From: Alphaproteobacteria bacterium bin52
GTDB taxonomy: Bacteria; Pseudomonadota; Alphaproteobacteria; Thalassobaculales; Thalassobaculaceae
Reading direction: 5' to 3'
DNA: 54,792 bases
Assembly (NCBI GenBank): GCA_002238645.1
Contig: MPMT01000026.1
Location: 1 to 54,792 of the forward strand
Shown here piece after piece: positions 27,512 to 35,710 of this stretch. How positions within the stretch are numbered: position 1 is the stretch's first letter; each line of letters starts with the position of its first letter. The position numbers were made by a program, and so were the translations under genes. The notes beneath the pieces were generated by a model, which saw only the letters and a program-made list of their open reading frames with translations, had not been told where the DNA came from and did not search any database.

Positions 27512-28624
27512 ATGAGGCTGTCGTTGAAATCGATCCTGGGCAAGGAAGCGCTGGCCGCTTTCGAGGCCCCGGGACCGGTGGCTCAGGGGCTGCCGGCCGC
27601 AGCCTACACGAGCGAAGCGTTTTTCGCGCTCGAGAACGAGCGATTGTTCGCCCGGTCCTGGGTGTTCGCGGGCTTCGCGCACGAACTTGCCGAGACCGGC
27701 GACGTCTTGCCGGTCACCGTCGGGGGCAGGCCGGTGCTCCTGGTTCGAAACGCCGGGCAACAGGTTCGCGCCTTTCACAACGTGTGCCGGCACCGAAGCC
27801 TCAAGCTCGTCGACCGGCCCGGCAATCTGGGATCGAAGATCCGCTGCCCCTACCACTCCTGGACTTACGGTCTGGACGGCGCGCTGCGGCTCGCACCCTA
27901 TTTCGGGGGGCGCGACCTGGGCGCCTTGCCGGAAGGCTTCGATCGCGAGCGGCACGGGCTGGTTCCGGTCAGATCGGAGACCTGGCACGACTGGATTTTC
28001 GTCAACCTGAGCGGCGACGCACCTCCGTTCGAGAATTTCATTGCCCCGCTGATCGCGCGGCTCGACGGGGTCGACCTGAGCGAACTCAACCCCCTGGTCA
28101 CCATCGACCTGGGTGAGGTGGCGGCGAACTGGAAGCTCCTGATCGAGAACTTCATCGAGCCCTACCACGTCCAGTTCGTACACCAGACGACCACCGAGCA
28201 GCCGCTCACCGACCATTACACGATCGACGATCCGGGGTGTCTGGGATGCGCGGTGGACGTCTCCCGGAAGGCGAAACGGGAAGACACGTTGTCGGCGGAT
28301 TCCCGCTATCTCACGCTGTTCCCCAACTTCGGCTTCGGGCTCTACCTCCCCGATCAAGTCGGCGTACATCTGGATATCCCGGTGGCACCGGACCGGACGC
28401 TCCAGCGCCGCGCGATATACCGCCTCGGCCACGACCCTGCACCGACCGAACTCACCGAGCGCATCGCGAAGTTCTGGCGCGACGTGCATACCGAGGACCG
28501 GGACATGTGCGAACGGCTCCAGAAGGGACGCGCTTCCGACGCCGCAGGTGGCGGGGTGCTCTCTCCGGTGTGGGAAAACTCCGTGCGCAGCTTCCAGAAG
28601 CTGGTGGTGGATCGCCTGAAATGA
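27512..28624 (+). CDS. Rieske non-heme iron oxygenase, alpha subunit
   Basis: The 370-residue protein has a Rieske [2Fe-2S] site made by Cys92 and His94 (VCRHRSLK) and Cys112 and His115 (CPYHSW). The catalytic mononuclear iron site is visible in NWKLLIENFIEPYHVQFVH: Glu216 is the probable bridging residue and His219 and His224 are ligands. Asp329 in HTEDRDMCE is the likely third ligand. This form is close to choline monooxygenase, carnitine monooxygenase and N-demethylating oxygenases acting on betaines and quaternary amines. No reductase partner gene is seen, so electrons must come from elsewhere or from a lost gene. It follows the Lrp-type gene by 27 bases. Substrate unknown. Confidence 0.88.
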   Translation: MRLSLKSILGKEALAAFEAPGPVAQGLPAAAYTSEAFFALENERLFARSWVFAGFAHELAETGDVLPVTVGGRPVLLVRNAGQQVRAFHNVCRHRSLKLVDRPGNLGSKIRCPYHSWTYGLDGALRLAPYFGGRDLGALPEGFDRERHGLVPVRSETWHDWIFVNLSGDAPPFENFIAPLIARLDGVDLSELNPLVTIDLGEVAANWKLLIENFIEPYHVQFVHQTTTEQPLTDHYTIDDPGCLGCAVDVSRKAKREDTLSADSRYLTLFPNFGFGLYLPDQVGVHLDIPVAPDRTLQRRAIYRLGHDPAPTELTERIAKFWRDVHTEDRDMCERLQKGRASDAAGGGVLSPVWENSVRSFQKLVVDRLK

Positions 28625-28744
28625 GCGCGAGGCCGAAATCGGACCCCGTGACGCAAACCCAGCGGAGGGAGCGAGCGACAGTTCATTTTCTCAATGAGAT
28701 GCTTGCAGGATTACGGGCCGAGATCGGTGGGGGGGACGCTGACC

Positions 28745-29165
28745 GGCCATCATGAAAGGGCTTCTGGCTGGCCCGGTGGCTCGGCATGCAGGCGTCGCAG
28801 ATCGATGTCCTGGTCCGTGATCCCGCGAGCCTCGAGGTGGTTCGCAAGGTGAAGCATGCGAAGACCGACAGGATCGACGCGCAACGGATGGTTCGTGCAC
28901 TGCGGGCGTGGAACCCGGGGCGAGGAGGAGGCTCTGGCTCTGTCTGTGGTTCGGATCCGACGGAGGAAGAGCAGGATGCCACACTTCTTCTTCGCAACCG
29001 GGAACGCTCGTGAAAGAACGCACCAGGCTGCGCAATGCGATAAAGGGATTGCTGAAGCTGCAGGGGATCCGGGAGCTGATCGCGGGTCGGGTTCTCCTGT
29101 TGCGCGAAGTCGCGTTATTGAGCCGGGCGGAGCGGCGCAAGACAGCGGTGCGCGAGCACGTGGCC
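28745..29165 (+). pseudogene. IS110-family transposase remnant
   Basis: Three plus-strand frames carry successive parts of an IS110 transposase. KGFWLARWLGMQ and KHAKTDRIDAQRMVRALRAW come first, in the DEDD N-terminal region. A shifted frame then gives RGEEEALALSVVRI, and the first frame returns with PTEEEQDATLLLRNRER. A third frame has LVKERTRLRNAIKGLLKLQGI. At least two frameshifts separate these blocks and the C-terminal half is missing, so it is dead. It sits between the Rieske and DDAH genes and may have split a former unit. Confidence 0.75.
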
Positions 29166-29288
29166 TCTCGGCACAGTGTCAAACCATCGGATGGAGCCAC
29201 CCGCTCCCCTCATATTCCATCGCCTTTGACTGACGGTCGATGCCAGCTATCCTGATCGTTCGGAATTCGGTACTTCCCAAGTTCACGA

Positions 29289-30083
29289 ATGGCAAATCGG
29301 TCCTGCAGCTTTACCCATGCGATCGCGCGCAGGCCCGCCACGACTGTCGTGGCTGGTTTGCGCGCAGCTGATACGGGAGTGCCGGATCACTGCTCGTTCA
29401 AGCAACACCATGCGGACTATGTAGACGCGCTTCGATCAACCGGAGCGGTCGTCGAGGTCCTGCCTCCTCTCGAGGCATTCCCCGACTCGGTCTTCGTCGA
29501 GGACACGGCCCTGTGTCTGCCCGAGGGTGCGGTCGTGATGCGCCCTGGCGCACCGTCGCGACTCGGCGAGGCCCAGGCCATCGCACCTCACCTCACGAAG
29601 CATTACGAGGACATCCGGTCCATTGAGGCGCCCGGGTTCATCGAAGGCGGTGATATTCTGGTGACCGAAAGAGAAATCCTGGTCGGACGCTCCGCGCGCA
29701 CCAGTCGTGACGGCATCGACGCTCTGAGAAGCATCGTGGACGCCTGGGGATATACAGTGCGCGAGGTGTCAACGCCGCGTGGCGTCCTGCACTTCAAGAC
29801 CGATTGCGCGATTCTCGACGAGGAAACCATTCTGGCCACGCCACGGCTCTCCGCATCCGGCTGCTTCAAGGGCTACCGGATCATCCATACCGCCGAAGGC
29901 GAAGACGCATCCGCAAACATCGTCAGGTTCAATGATCTGGTGCTGGTCCCGGATGGCTTCCCGAAGACCGCCGAGCATCTCGTCTCACGCGGATACAACC
30001 TGAGACCTGTCCGAAACACGGAAGCGGCAAAGCTCGATGGCGGCATGTCCTGTCTGTCGCTGAGGTTTTCCCCCCGGCGGTAA
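29289..30083 (+). CDS. ddaH: Dimethylarginine dimethylaminohydrolase (DDAH-type amidinotransferase-fold hydrolase)
   Basis: The 264-residue protein has the DDAH signature. AFPDSVFVEDTALCLPEGA carries Glu71-Asp72, FIEGGDILVT carries Glu119 and Asp122, GVLHFKTDCAIL carries the catalytic His168, and LDGGMSCLSLRF carries the catalytic Cys255 near the C-terminus. DDAH hydrolyses methylated arginines to citrulline and methylamine or dimethylamine. Close relatives hydrolyse other guanidines, so the exact substrate is inferred. Length is normal for the bacterial enzyme. It follows the IS110 remnant on the same strand as the Lrp-Rieske pair, and its transcription start is unclear. Confidence 0.9.
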   Translation: MANRSCSFTHAIARRPATTVVAGLRAADTGVPDHCSFKQHHADYVDALRSTGAVVEVLPPLEAFPDSVFVEDTALCLPEGAVVMRPGAPSRLGEAQAIAPHLTKHYEDIRSIEAPGFIEGGDILVTEREILVGRSARTSRDGIDALRSIVDAWGYTVREVSTPRGVLHFKTDCAILDEETILATPRLSASGCFKGYRIIHTAEGEDASANIVRFNDLVLVPDGFPKTAEHLVSRGYNLRPVRNTEAAKLDGGMSCLSLRFSPRR

Positions 30084-30550
30084 GCCGCACTCGGAAGAAG
30101 ACAGGGCGCTTGAGGAGGCAACACCCGATCCGGGAAGCATGTTGCAAAATTCGGGACCCTGGCTTCGCACTCGATGCCGACCCCGGAGTACCGCCGGCAG
30201 CCGGACACCAGTCAGCGAAACCGGGCACGCCCGCCACCGACACCTGCCATGATCACGCGCCGTCGTTCGATCCGGGGAAGGAATTCGGCACGCACGACGG
30301 GGAGGTTTCGCGAGTTGAGCGACGTGTTGGCCTGACGCCGTATCAGGACACGGGCACGGGCTCACCCGTCCATTCTCGCACGCGGTGCCCGACAACCGCC
30401 GGGTCACGCCGGATCAGAGTGTCGTCAATCATCTGCGGCACCAGTCCGAGGCCGGAACCGTGATCTGCACGTCGGCCGACGCGCAAACCCGGTGCTACCC
30501 GTCGGACGCGACAAGCGGGATGCGCAGCTGCTGGCGATACCCATACCCTC
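30084..30550. other. Stretch without recognisable gene
   Basis: Between the DDAH gene and the regulator remnant I see no frame with known features. The sequence still lies inside the accessory segment. Minus-strand frames here may be the broken C-terminal continuation of the remnant. Confidence 0.4.
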
Positions 30551-30859
30551 TCATGGGGGTCGGCGATGCACCGGCACCGCGTAGCGGCCGGCGGGCACGG
30601 TGAGGCGATCGATACCGGCGGACAGCCCGCCGACCGGCACCGTGTCCGGGTCGATCTCGACACGGGCATCCGAACGCAGGATCCCCGGCGCGACGAAGCG
30701 CGGATTGTCGTGCGACAGGCTGAAGACGTGATCCGGCGCGACACCCTGCTCGCGCATCCAGCCCATGAGCTTGAGGAAACAGTTTCCGATGCCGGTGCAG
30801 GGCCCGTCGTGGCGCATCCGTACAGCCTCGATGCGACTGATGGTTTCGGTCCGGACGTC
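30551..30859 (-). pseudogene. GyrI-like domain remnant of an AraC-type regulator
   Basis: A minus-strand frame has [19 protein letters not shown], then [16 protein letters not shown], then [10 protein letters not shown] and [11 protein letters not shown], which together match the effector-binding GyrI-like domain found at the C-terminus of AraC-type regulators. A TGA lies just upstream in frame and the DNA-binding part is missing. The domain's end is also lost after VHRRPP. It is therefore a broken gene at the right edge of the accessory segment, close to rnhA. Confidence 0.6.
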
Positions 30860-30922
30860 CGTTCATCTCCCCGCGCGGAGCGGTTTGACCGATCCGCCGG
30901 CATCTGGCATGTGGGGCGGGTG

Positions 30923-31348
30923 ATGACGCGGGTGCAGATCTATACCGACGGCGCGTGCAGCGGTAACCCCGGTCCGGGCGGCTGGGGAGCGGTGCTGGCC
31001 TGGGGATCGCATCGCAGGGAGATCTCCGGCGGCGACCCTGATACTACCAACAACCGCATGGAGCTGATGGCCGCAATCCACGCGCTGGAGACGCTCACGC
31101 GACCGGTCAGCGTCGACCTGCACACCGACAGCACGTACCTGCGCACCGGGATCACCAGCTGGATCAGGAACTGGGAACGCCGCGGCTGGATCACGGCGGC
31201 CGGCACACCGGTCAGGAACGCTGAACTCTGGCGCCGGCTGCAGAAGGCCGCCCTGCCCCACGACGTCAGGTGGCACTGGGTCAAGGGCCACTCCGGCCAC
31301 CCGGAAAACGAACAGGCCGACGCGCTGGCGCGCGGCGCGATCCCGTAG
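30923..31348 (+). CDS. rnhA: Ribonuclease HI
   Basis: The 141-residue enzyme degrades RNA in RNA-DNA hybrids. The four carboxylates are present: Asp9 ([17 protein letters not shown]), Glu47 (NNRMELMAA), Asp69 (LHTDSTYL) and Asp133 (NEQADALAR). The basic protrusion helix ([15 protein letters not shown]) and the GHSGHPENE loop are also standard. The frame is open upstream; ATG 30923 gives the normal length. In relatives it usually follows thrB, so it marks the right end of the 7.8 kb insertion. Confidence 0.95.
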   Translation: MTRVQIYTDGACSGNPGPGGWGAVLAWGSHRREISGGDPDTTNNRMELMAAIHALETLTRPVSVDLHTDSTYLRTGITSWIRNWERRGWITAAGTPVRNAELWRRLQKAALPHDVRWHWVKGHSGHPENEQADALARGAIP

Positions 31349-31363
31349 GAGATTGCCTCCGGA

Positions 31364-31382
31364 CGGCCGGTTGCTCCGGCCG
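31364..31382. terminator. Hairpin between convergent rnhA and usp genes
   Basis: CGGCCGG (31364-31370) pairs perfectly with CCGGCCG (31376-31382) across the 5-base loop TTGCT, in the 35-base gap between the convergent rnhA and universal stress gene stops. It could act on both transcripts, but no T-tract follows. Confidence 0.35.
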
Positions 31383-31383
31383 G

Positions 31384-32247
31384 TCAGTGCATCAGCATGA
31401 TCGGCGTGACCACGCGGCGCAGCGCCTGGCGGGTCACGCCGCCGAGGACGAATTCCCGCATCCGGCTGTGCGAATACGCCCCCATCACCACCAGGTCGGC
31501 GCCGATGTCGGCGGCTTCGCTCATCAGGAGGTCGGAGACCGGGGCGCCGCCGGCCGAGATGGTGCGAACTTCGGCCGTGATCCCGTGCCACGACAGGCTC
31601 GATGCAAGGTCCTCGGCCGAAGGGCCGGACTTTGCACCGGTATCCACGTACCCGATCACCACACGCTTCGCGGACTTGAGCATCGGCATGGCCGCCATCA
31701 CCGCCCGGGCCGCGTTGGCCGCCCGGTTCCAGCCGATCATGATCGTCGACCCGATGCTCTTGGGGATGGTTCGCGGCACCACCAGGACCGGGCGACCGGC
31801 ATCGAAAACCGCGTGTTCGAGGACAGACAGTGTCGATTCACCCGCCGTGGTCCCGGCCACTCCGCTGATCAGCAGGTCAAAGACCCGGGCGCGTTCGGAC
31901 AGTACCCGGTCAGCCCGGCCGGCCAGCACCAGCCAGCTCGCCGTCACCCCCTGTCCCGGCGCCGCCTCGTTGACCCGGGCTGCCGAGTGGCGGGACGCCA
32001 CCTCGTCGAACAGGCGCTGGGCATCACCTTCCAGGCCGCTGAGACGGTCACGCATGCCCTCGAACTCACGCATGATCTGGCGCTCGGTCATCCCCTCGAT
32101 GATCGGTGGCATGTTGAGCACCGAGTCTCCAGTGACATGAACCCCGGTCACGTGCCCCTGCGCCTGCTCGGCAAGCAGGAACGCGGTCTCGACGGCCGCT
32201 TCCGCTTCGCTGTCCGATACCAGAACCAGGCTGTTGTGAATGCTCAT
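31384..32247 (-). CDS. Universal stress protein family
   Basis: The 287-residue protein has the tandem-domain UspA-like layout. The first half begins NSLVLVSDSEAEAAVETAF with a divergent nucleotide region. The second half carries the clearer Usp core with IMIGWNRAANAARAVMAAMPML near residue 169 and DLVVMGAYSHSRMREFVLGG near 250, which contains the G-x2-S-R motif of ATP-binding Usp proteins. Role: cytoplasmic stress response, exact function unknown. It is the last gene of the long minus-strand run and starts 54 bases after the hydrolase gene's stop. Confidence 0.85.
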   Translation of the reverse strand: MSIHNSLVLVSDSEAEAAVETAFLLAEQAQGHVTGVHVTGDSVLNMPPIIEGMTERQIMREFEGMRDRLSGLEGDAQRLFDEVASRHSAARVNEAAPGQGVTASWLVLAGRADRVLSERARVFDLLISGVAGTTAGESTLSVLEHAVFDAGRPVLVVPRTIPKSIGSTIMIGWNRAANAARAVMAAMPMLKSAKRVVIGYVDTGAKSGPSAEDLASSLSWHGITAEVRTISAGGAPVSDLLMSEAADIGADLVVMGAYSHSRMREFVLGGVTRQALRRVVTPIMLMH

Positions 32248-32301
32248 GTCGCATGCTCCTCGTCCATTGCGGTGTGATTGCGGCGAGATTCGAATCGCCC
32301 C

Positions 32302-33111
32302 CTATCCCATGCCATGTTCAGCCAGAAAGGCCCGGGTCGCCTCGGCGCATTCCCGGGCATGGGAACAGGCAATGCCGTGCCGCGACGAGGCGATGACCAT
32401 CAATCGCCCGTTCGGCAGCAGATCCTTGAGTTCCGCCGGAATCGCAAGCGGAATGAACGGGCTCGCATCCGGTTGCATCAACAGCACCGGTGCGCTGACC
32501 GCATCGAGCCGGCCTGTCAGGTCGGCGCCGACCAGCACCGTCGCCATGGCGAGGATGGTCTCGGGGTCACTGGTGCACTGCACCTCGTGAAACCACGTCC
32601 GCACAGGAGCCGGAATGCTGCCCGGCAGAAACCGCTTCTCGAGCATGTCGCGCGACCAGGCCTCGAACCCGTCGCGTTCCATCGCCAGGCGCCAGTCGGC
32701 GACATGCCGCAGGGTGCCGCCGCGATGGGCGGTTGAACAGGTGGCCACGGCGCGCACCCGCTGCCCCAGCGCGGCGGCGGCGCACAGCGCGATGGTTCCC
32801 CCCATCGATTCACCGACCAGCACCAGGTGCTTCGCCCCCTCTGCCTCGGCAACGCCACGAACCAGATCAACGTAGAAATCAAGCGACAGCGCCTGGTCAC
32901 TCCGCCACGGCGCCGAGCCGCCATGCCCCGGCAGGTCGAGCCGGATCACCGGAAACAGCCCGGCAAGATGAGGCAGCCACTCGCACCAGATATCGCGGTC
33001 CGCCCCGACGCCGTGGATGAACACGAGCGCGGTGTCGCCGCTGCGCCACGGAGGCGTCATGTCGCTGGCAGTATATCGTACCTGCTGTCCCTGGACGTGC
33101 AGTTCTGGCAT
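32302..33111 (-). CDS. Alpha/beta hydrolase
   Basis: The 269-residue protein has a canonical alpha/beta-hydrolase sequence: LVFIHGVGADRDIW (oxyanion region, residues 29-42), LDLPGHGGSA, the nucleophile elbow VLVGESMGGTIAL near residue 98 (catalytic Ser in GESMG), and a C-terminal His in SSRHGIACSHA. The acid is probably in LLMQPDASPF. Similar proteins serve as esterases or lactonases; the substrate is not known. ATG 33111 was chosen over an upstream open frame because it places the core at the usual distance. It is 34 bases after the small exported-protein gene. Confidence 0.82.
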   Translation of the reverse strand: MPELHVQGQQVRYTASDMTPPWRSGDTALVFIHGVGADRDIWCEWLPHLAGLFPVIRLDLPGHGGSAPWRSDQALSLDFYVDLVRGVAEAEGAKHLVLVGESMGGTIALCAAAALGQRVRAVATCSTAHRGGTLRHVADWRLAMERDGFEAWSRDMLEKRFLPGSIPAPVRTWFHEVQCTSDPETILAMATVLVGADLTGRLDAVSAPVLLMQPDASPFIPLAIPAELKDLLPNGRLMVIASSRHGIACSHARECAEATRAFLAEHGMG

Positions 33112-33145
33112 CCGGTGTTCCCCGACGGCGTTGGCCACGCGGATG

Positions 33146-33427
33146 CTACCTGTCGGGTTTGCGTGACTGCAAGCGTTCCGCCCGGTTCCCTGCCGTCTGC
33201 TGCAGGTTCCCGACACGGCGACGTTCCTCAAGGTCCGCCCACAGGGTGCGGACACGTCCGGCCTCATCGATCACCAGTACGCCGCAGGCACTGAAGGTGC
33301 GTGCCCCGCCGTGCCCGCTTGCCCCCGGCTGGTCGCCCAGCACCGGAACCGCCAGCGGCAGGGCGGCAACGAAGACCGCCATGGCGACCGATTTCCGCAA
33401 GACGAACCTCTCGGGCCGGTGGATCAC
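33146..33427 (-). CDS. Small exported protein of unknown function, coupled to pccB
   Basis: The 93-residue protein starts [13 protein letters not shown], followed by a hydrophobic core [17 protein letters not shown] and a likely cleavage site near residue 31, so a signal peptide or membrane anchor is likely. The rest is polar, with one Cys, and has no motif I recognise. It starts with GTG 33427, whose last two bases overlap the pccB stop: GTGA combines start and stop, a sign of translational coupling and support that it is a real gene. It may be a lineage-specific addition. Confidence 0.5.
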   Translation of the reverse strand: MIHRPERFVLRKSVAMAVFVAALPLAVPVLGDQPGASGHGGARTFSACGVLVIDEAGRVRTLWADLEERRRVGNLQQTAGNRAERLQSRKPDR

Positions 33428-34956
33428 AGCGGGATATTATCGTGTTTTCGCCACGGATTCTCGCGTTTCTTTCCGCGCAGCATCGCAAGTGATCGCGCGA
33501 TTCGGCGGCGCGTGTTGCGCGGCATGATGATGTCGTCGATATAGCCGCGGGCGCCGGCGGCAAACGGGTTGGCAAATGTCTCGCGGTACTCTTCGGTCAG
33601 CGCCGCAATACGCTCAGGATCCTCGAGCGAACCGCGGAAGATGATCTCCACCGCACCCTTCGGCCCCATCACCGCGATCTCGGCAGACGGCCAGGCAAAG
33701 TTGACGTCACCCCGCAGGTGTTTCGAACTCATCACGTCGTAGGCGCCGCCGTAGGCCTTCCGGGTAATCACCGTGACCTTGGGCGTGGTCGCTTCGGCAT
33801 AGGCGAACAGCAGTTTCGCCCCGTGCTTGATGATGCCGCCGTATTCCTGCGCGGTTCCCGGCAGGAAGCCCGGAACGTCGACGAAGGTAACGATCGGGAT
33901 GTTGAAGCAGTCGCAGAAGCGGACGAATCGCGCCGCCTTGCGCGAGGAATCGATGTCGAGGCAGCCTGCCAGCACCAGCGGCTGGTTGGCGACAATTCCG
34001 ACAGTCGACCCCTCGATCCTGCCGAGGCCGATCACGATGTTGCCGGCGAAGTCGGGCTGGATCTCGAAGAAATCCTCCTCGTCCAGCACCTTCAGGATCA
34101 GTTCCCGCATGTCGTAGGGCCGGTTCGGATTGTCGGGCACCAGGGTGTCGAGCGAGGACTCGGCGCGCTCGACAGGGTCGCGTGTCGGGCGCACCGGCGG
34201 CATCTCCCGGTTGGATGCCGGCAGGAAATCCATGAAGCAGCGCAGCTGCAGCAGCGCCTCGACATCGTTTTCGAACACGCAGTCAGCCACGCCGGAGCGG
34301 CTGGCATGGGTCTGGGCGCCGCCCAGTTCCTCGTGGGTCACCGTCTCGTGGGTGACCGTCTTCACGACGTCGGGACCGGTCACGAACATGTAGGAGCTGT
34401 CCTTGACCATGAAGATGAAGTCGGTCATCGCCGGCGAGTAGACCGCTCCACCGGCGCACGGCCCCATGATCATCGACACCTGCGGAACCACCCCGGAGGC
34501 AAGGACGTTCCTCTGGAACACCTCGGCGTAGCCACCGAGCGATGCCACGCCCTCCTGGATGCGCGCACCGCCGGAATCGTTGAACCCGATCACCGGTGCA
34601 CCGACCTGCATGGCCTGGTCCATGACCTTGCAGATCTTCTCCGCATGCGCCTCCGAAAGCGATCCCCCGAACACGGTGAAGTCCTGGCTGAAGACGAAGG
34701 CGAGCCGGCCGTTGATGGTCCCGTAGCCGATGACGACGCCGTCGCCCGGGATCCGGTTATCCGCCATGCCGAAGTCGGTGCAGCGGTGTTCCACGAACAT
34801 GTCCCACTCTTCGAACGACCCCTCGTCGAAGAGAATGTCGATCCGCTCGCGCGCCGTGAGCTTGCCGCGCGCATGCTGGGCCTCGATTCGCTTCTCTCCG
34901 CCGCCGAGCCGGGCACTCGCCCGCTTGTCCTCGAGCTTCTGAATGATGTCATGCAT
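33424..34956 (-). CDS. pccB: Propionyl-CoA carboxylase beta subunit
   Basis: The 510-residue carboxyltransferase subunit closely follows PccB. It has [20 protein letters not shown] near residue 27, [38 protein letters not shown] near residue 124, and [20 protein letters not shown] with [17 protein letters not shown] in the C-terminal half. It transfers carboxyl from biotin to propionyl-CoA to give methylmalonyl-CoA. The biotin-carboxylase partner PccA is not in the window. It is downstream of atp12 (42-base gap) and overlaps the small exported-protein gene by four bases. Confidence 0.94.
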   Translation of the reverse strand: MHDIIQKLEDKRASARLGGGEKRIEAQHARGKLTARERIDILFDEGSFEEWDMFVEHRCTDFGMADNRIPGDGVVIGYGTINGRLAFVFSQDFTVFGGSLSEAHAEKICKVMDQAMQVGAPVIGFNDSGGARIQEGVASLGGYAEVFQRNVLASGVVPQVSMIMGPCAGGAVYSPAMTDFIFMVKDSSYMFVTGPDVVKTVTHETVTHEELGGAQTHASRSGVADCVFENDVEALLQLRCFMDFLPASNREMPPVRPTRDPVERAESSLDTLVPDNPNRPYDMRELILKVLDEEDFFEIQPDFAGNIVIGLGRIEGSTVGIVANQPLVLAGCLDIDSSRKAARFVRFCDCFNIPIVTFVDVPGFLPGTAQEYGGIIKHGAKLLFAYAEATTPKVTVITRKAYGGAYDVMSSKHLRGDVNFAWPSAEIAVMGPKGAVEIIFRGSLEDPERIAALTEEYRETFANPFAAGARGYIDDIIMPRNTRRRIARSLAMLRGKKRENPWRKHDNIPL

Positions 34957-34998
34957 GCGTTCTCTCCGACCTTTCCGCCGACTGCCGCCGCAGCCCGT

Positions 34999-35706
34999 TC
35001 AGTTCACGCTCCGGCACAGCCGGAGCAGCCGTTCCGCCGCCAGCAGTTCCCGGCGCACGGTATCCCTCCGCTCCCGTGCTTCCTCGTCCTCGCCCCAGCG
35101 CCCGGCCTGCCATATTTCGTCGAGCTGTGCCGCGACGGCGGCTTCGTCGCCGGAGATGCGGCCCTCGGCCACCGCGAGCCCGAGGACCACCGAACCGCTG
35201 AGGGTTACCAGTTCGTGCAGCGCGACCAGTTCGAGGTCGCTGCGATCGGCAACCAGTGTCGCGATCGCTTCGAGCACGTCCGGCGACTGCTGTGCAGGCA
35301 TCACTCCTGTGGTCACGGCCAGGGTGGTGCCGGTCCGCTCCGCACACCATTCGAGCAACGGGTCCCACAGACTGCACTGGCGCGCCACCAGTTCGGCGGG
35401 GGCCTCGGCGCGGTAGCTGAGCAGATCGGTTCGCGCATACTGCGCAATAGCGTCAACGACTTCGCCACGGCGCGGCACGACCCGGTCCACGGCGGTCGCG
35501 ACCAGCGACATCAACGGCATGGTCCGGGGCACGATTTCGACTTCCTGGGCACGCCACTCGTCCGCCACCGCCTCGGCCAGTGCCCGGTTCGCCAGCACCA
35601 GTTCTCCGCCGGCCGGTGACCGCACCTCTCGGCTGTCGAGCAGGATCACGTAGCCCGCCCCGTCCTCTCCGACCGAAACCGCAGTGTAGAACCGTCGCCC
35701 CTGCAC
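34999..35706 (-). CDS. ATP12 family F1-ATPase assembly chaperone
   Basis: The 235-residue protein is of the ATP12 type, which aids F1 ATPase assembly and is found in mitochondria and alphaproteobacteria. Evidence is RRFYTAVSVGEDGAGYVILLD at the start, TMPLMSLVATAVDRV near residue 72, YARTDLLSYRAEAPAELV near 100, and the LWDPLLEW segment near 125. The frame is open upstream. GTG 35706 is chosen because GGAGG sits nine bases upstream, inside the rluC end, and the rluC stop is four bases away. It gives an alphaproteobacterial signal to the locus. Confidence 0.85.
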   Translation of the reverse strand: MQGRRFYTAVSVGEDGAGYVILLDSREVRSPAGGELVLANRALAEAVADEWRAQEVEIVPRTMPLMSLVATAVDRVVPRRGEVVDAIAQYARTDLLSYRAEAPAELVARQCSLWDPLLEWCAERTGTTLAVTTGVMPAQQSPDVLEAIATLVADRSDLELVALHELVTLSGSVVLGLAVAEGRISGDEAAVAAQLDEIWQAGRWGEDEEARERRDTVRRELLAAERLLRLCRSVN

Positions 35707-35710
35707 AGGC

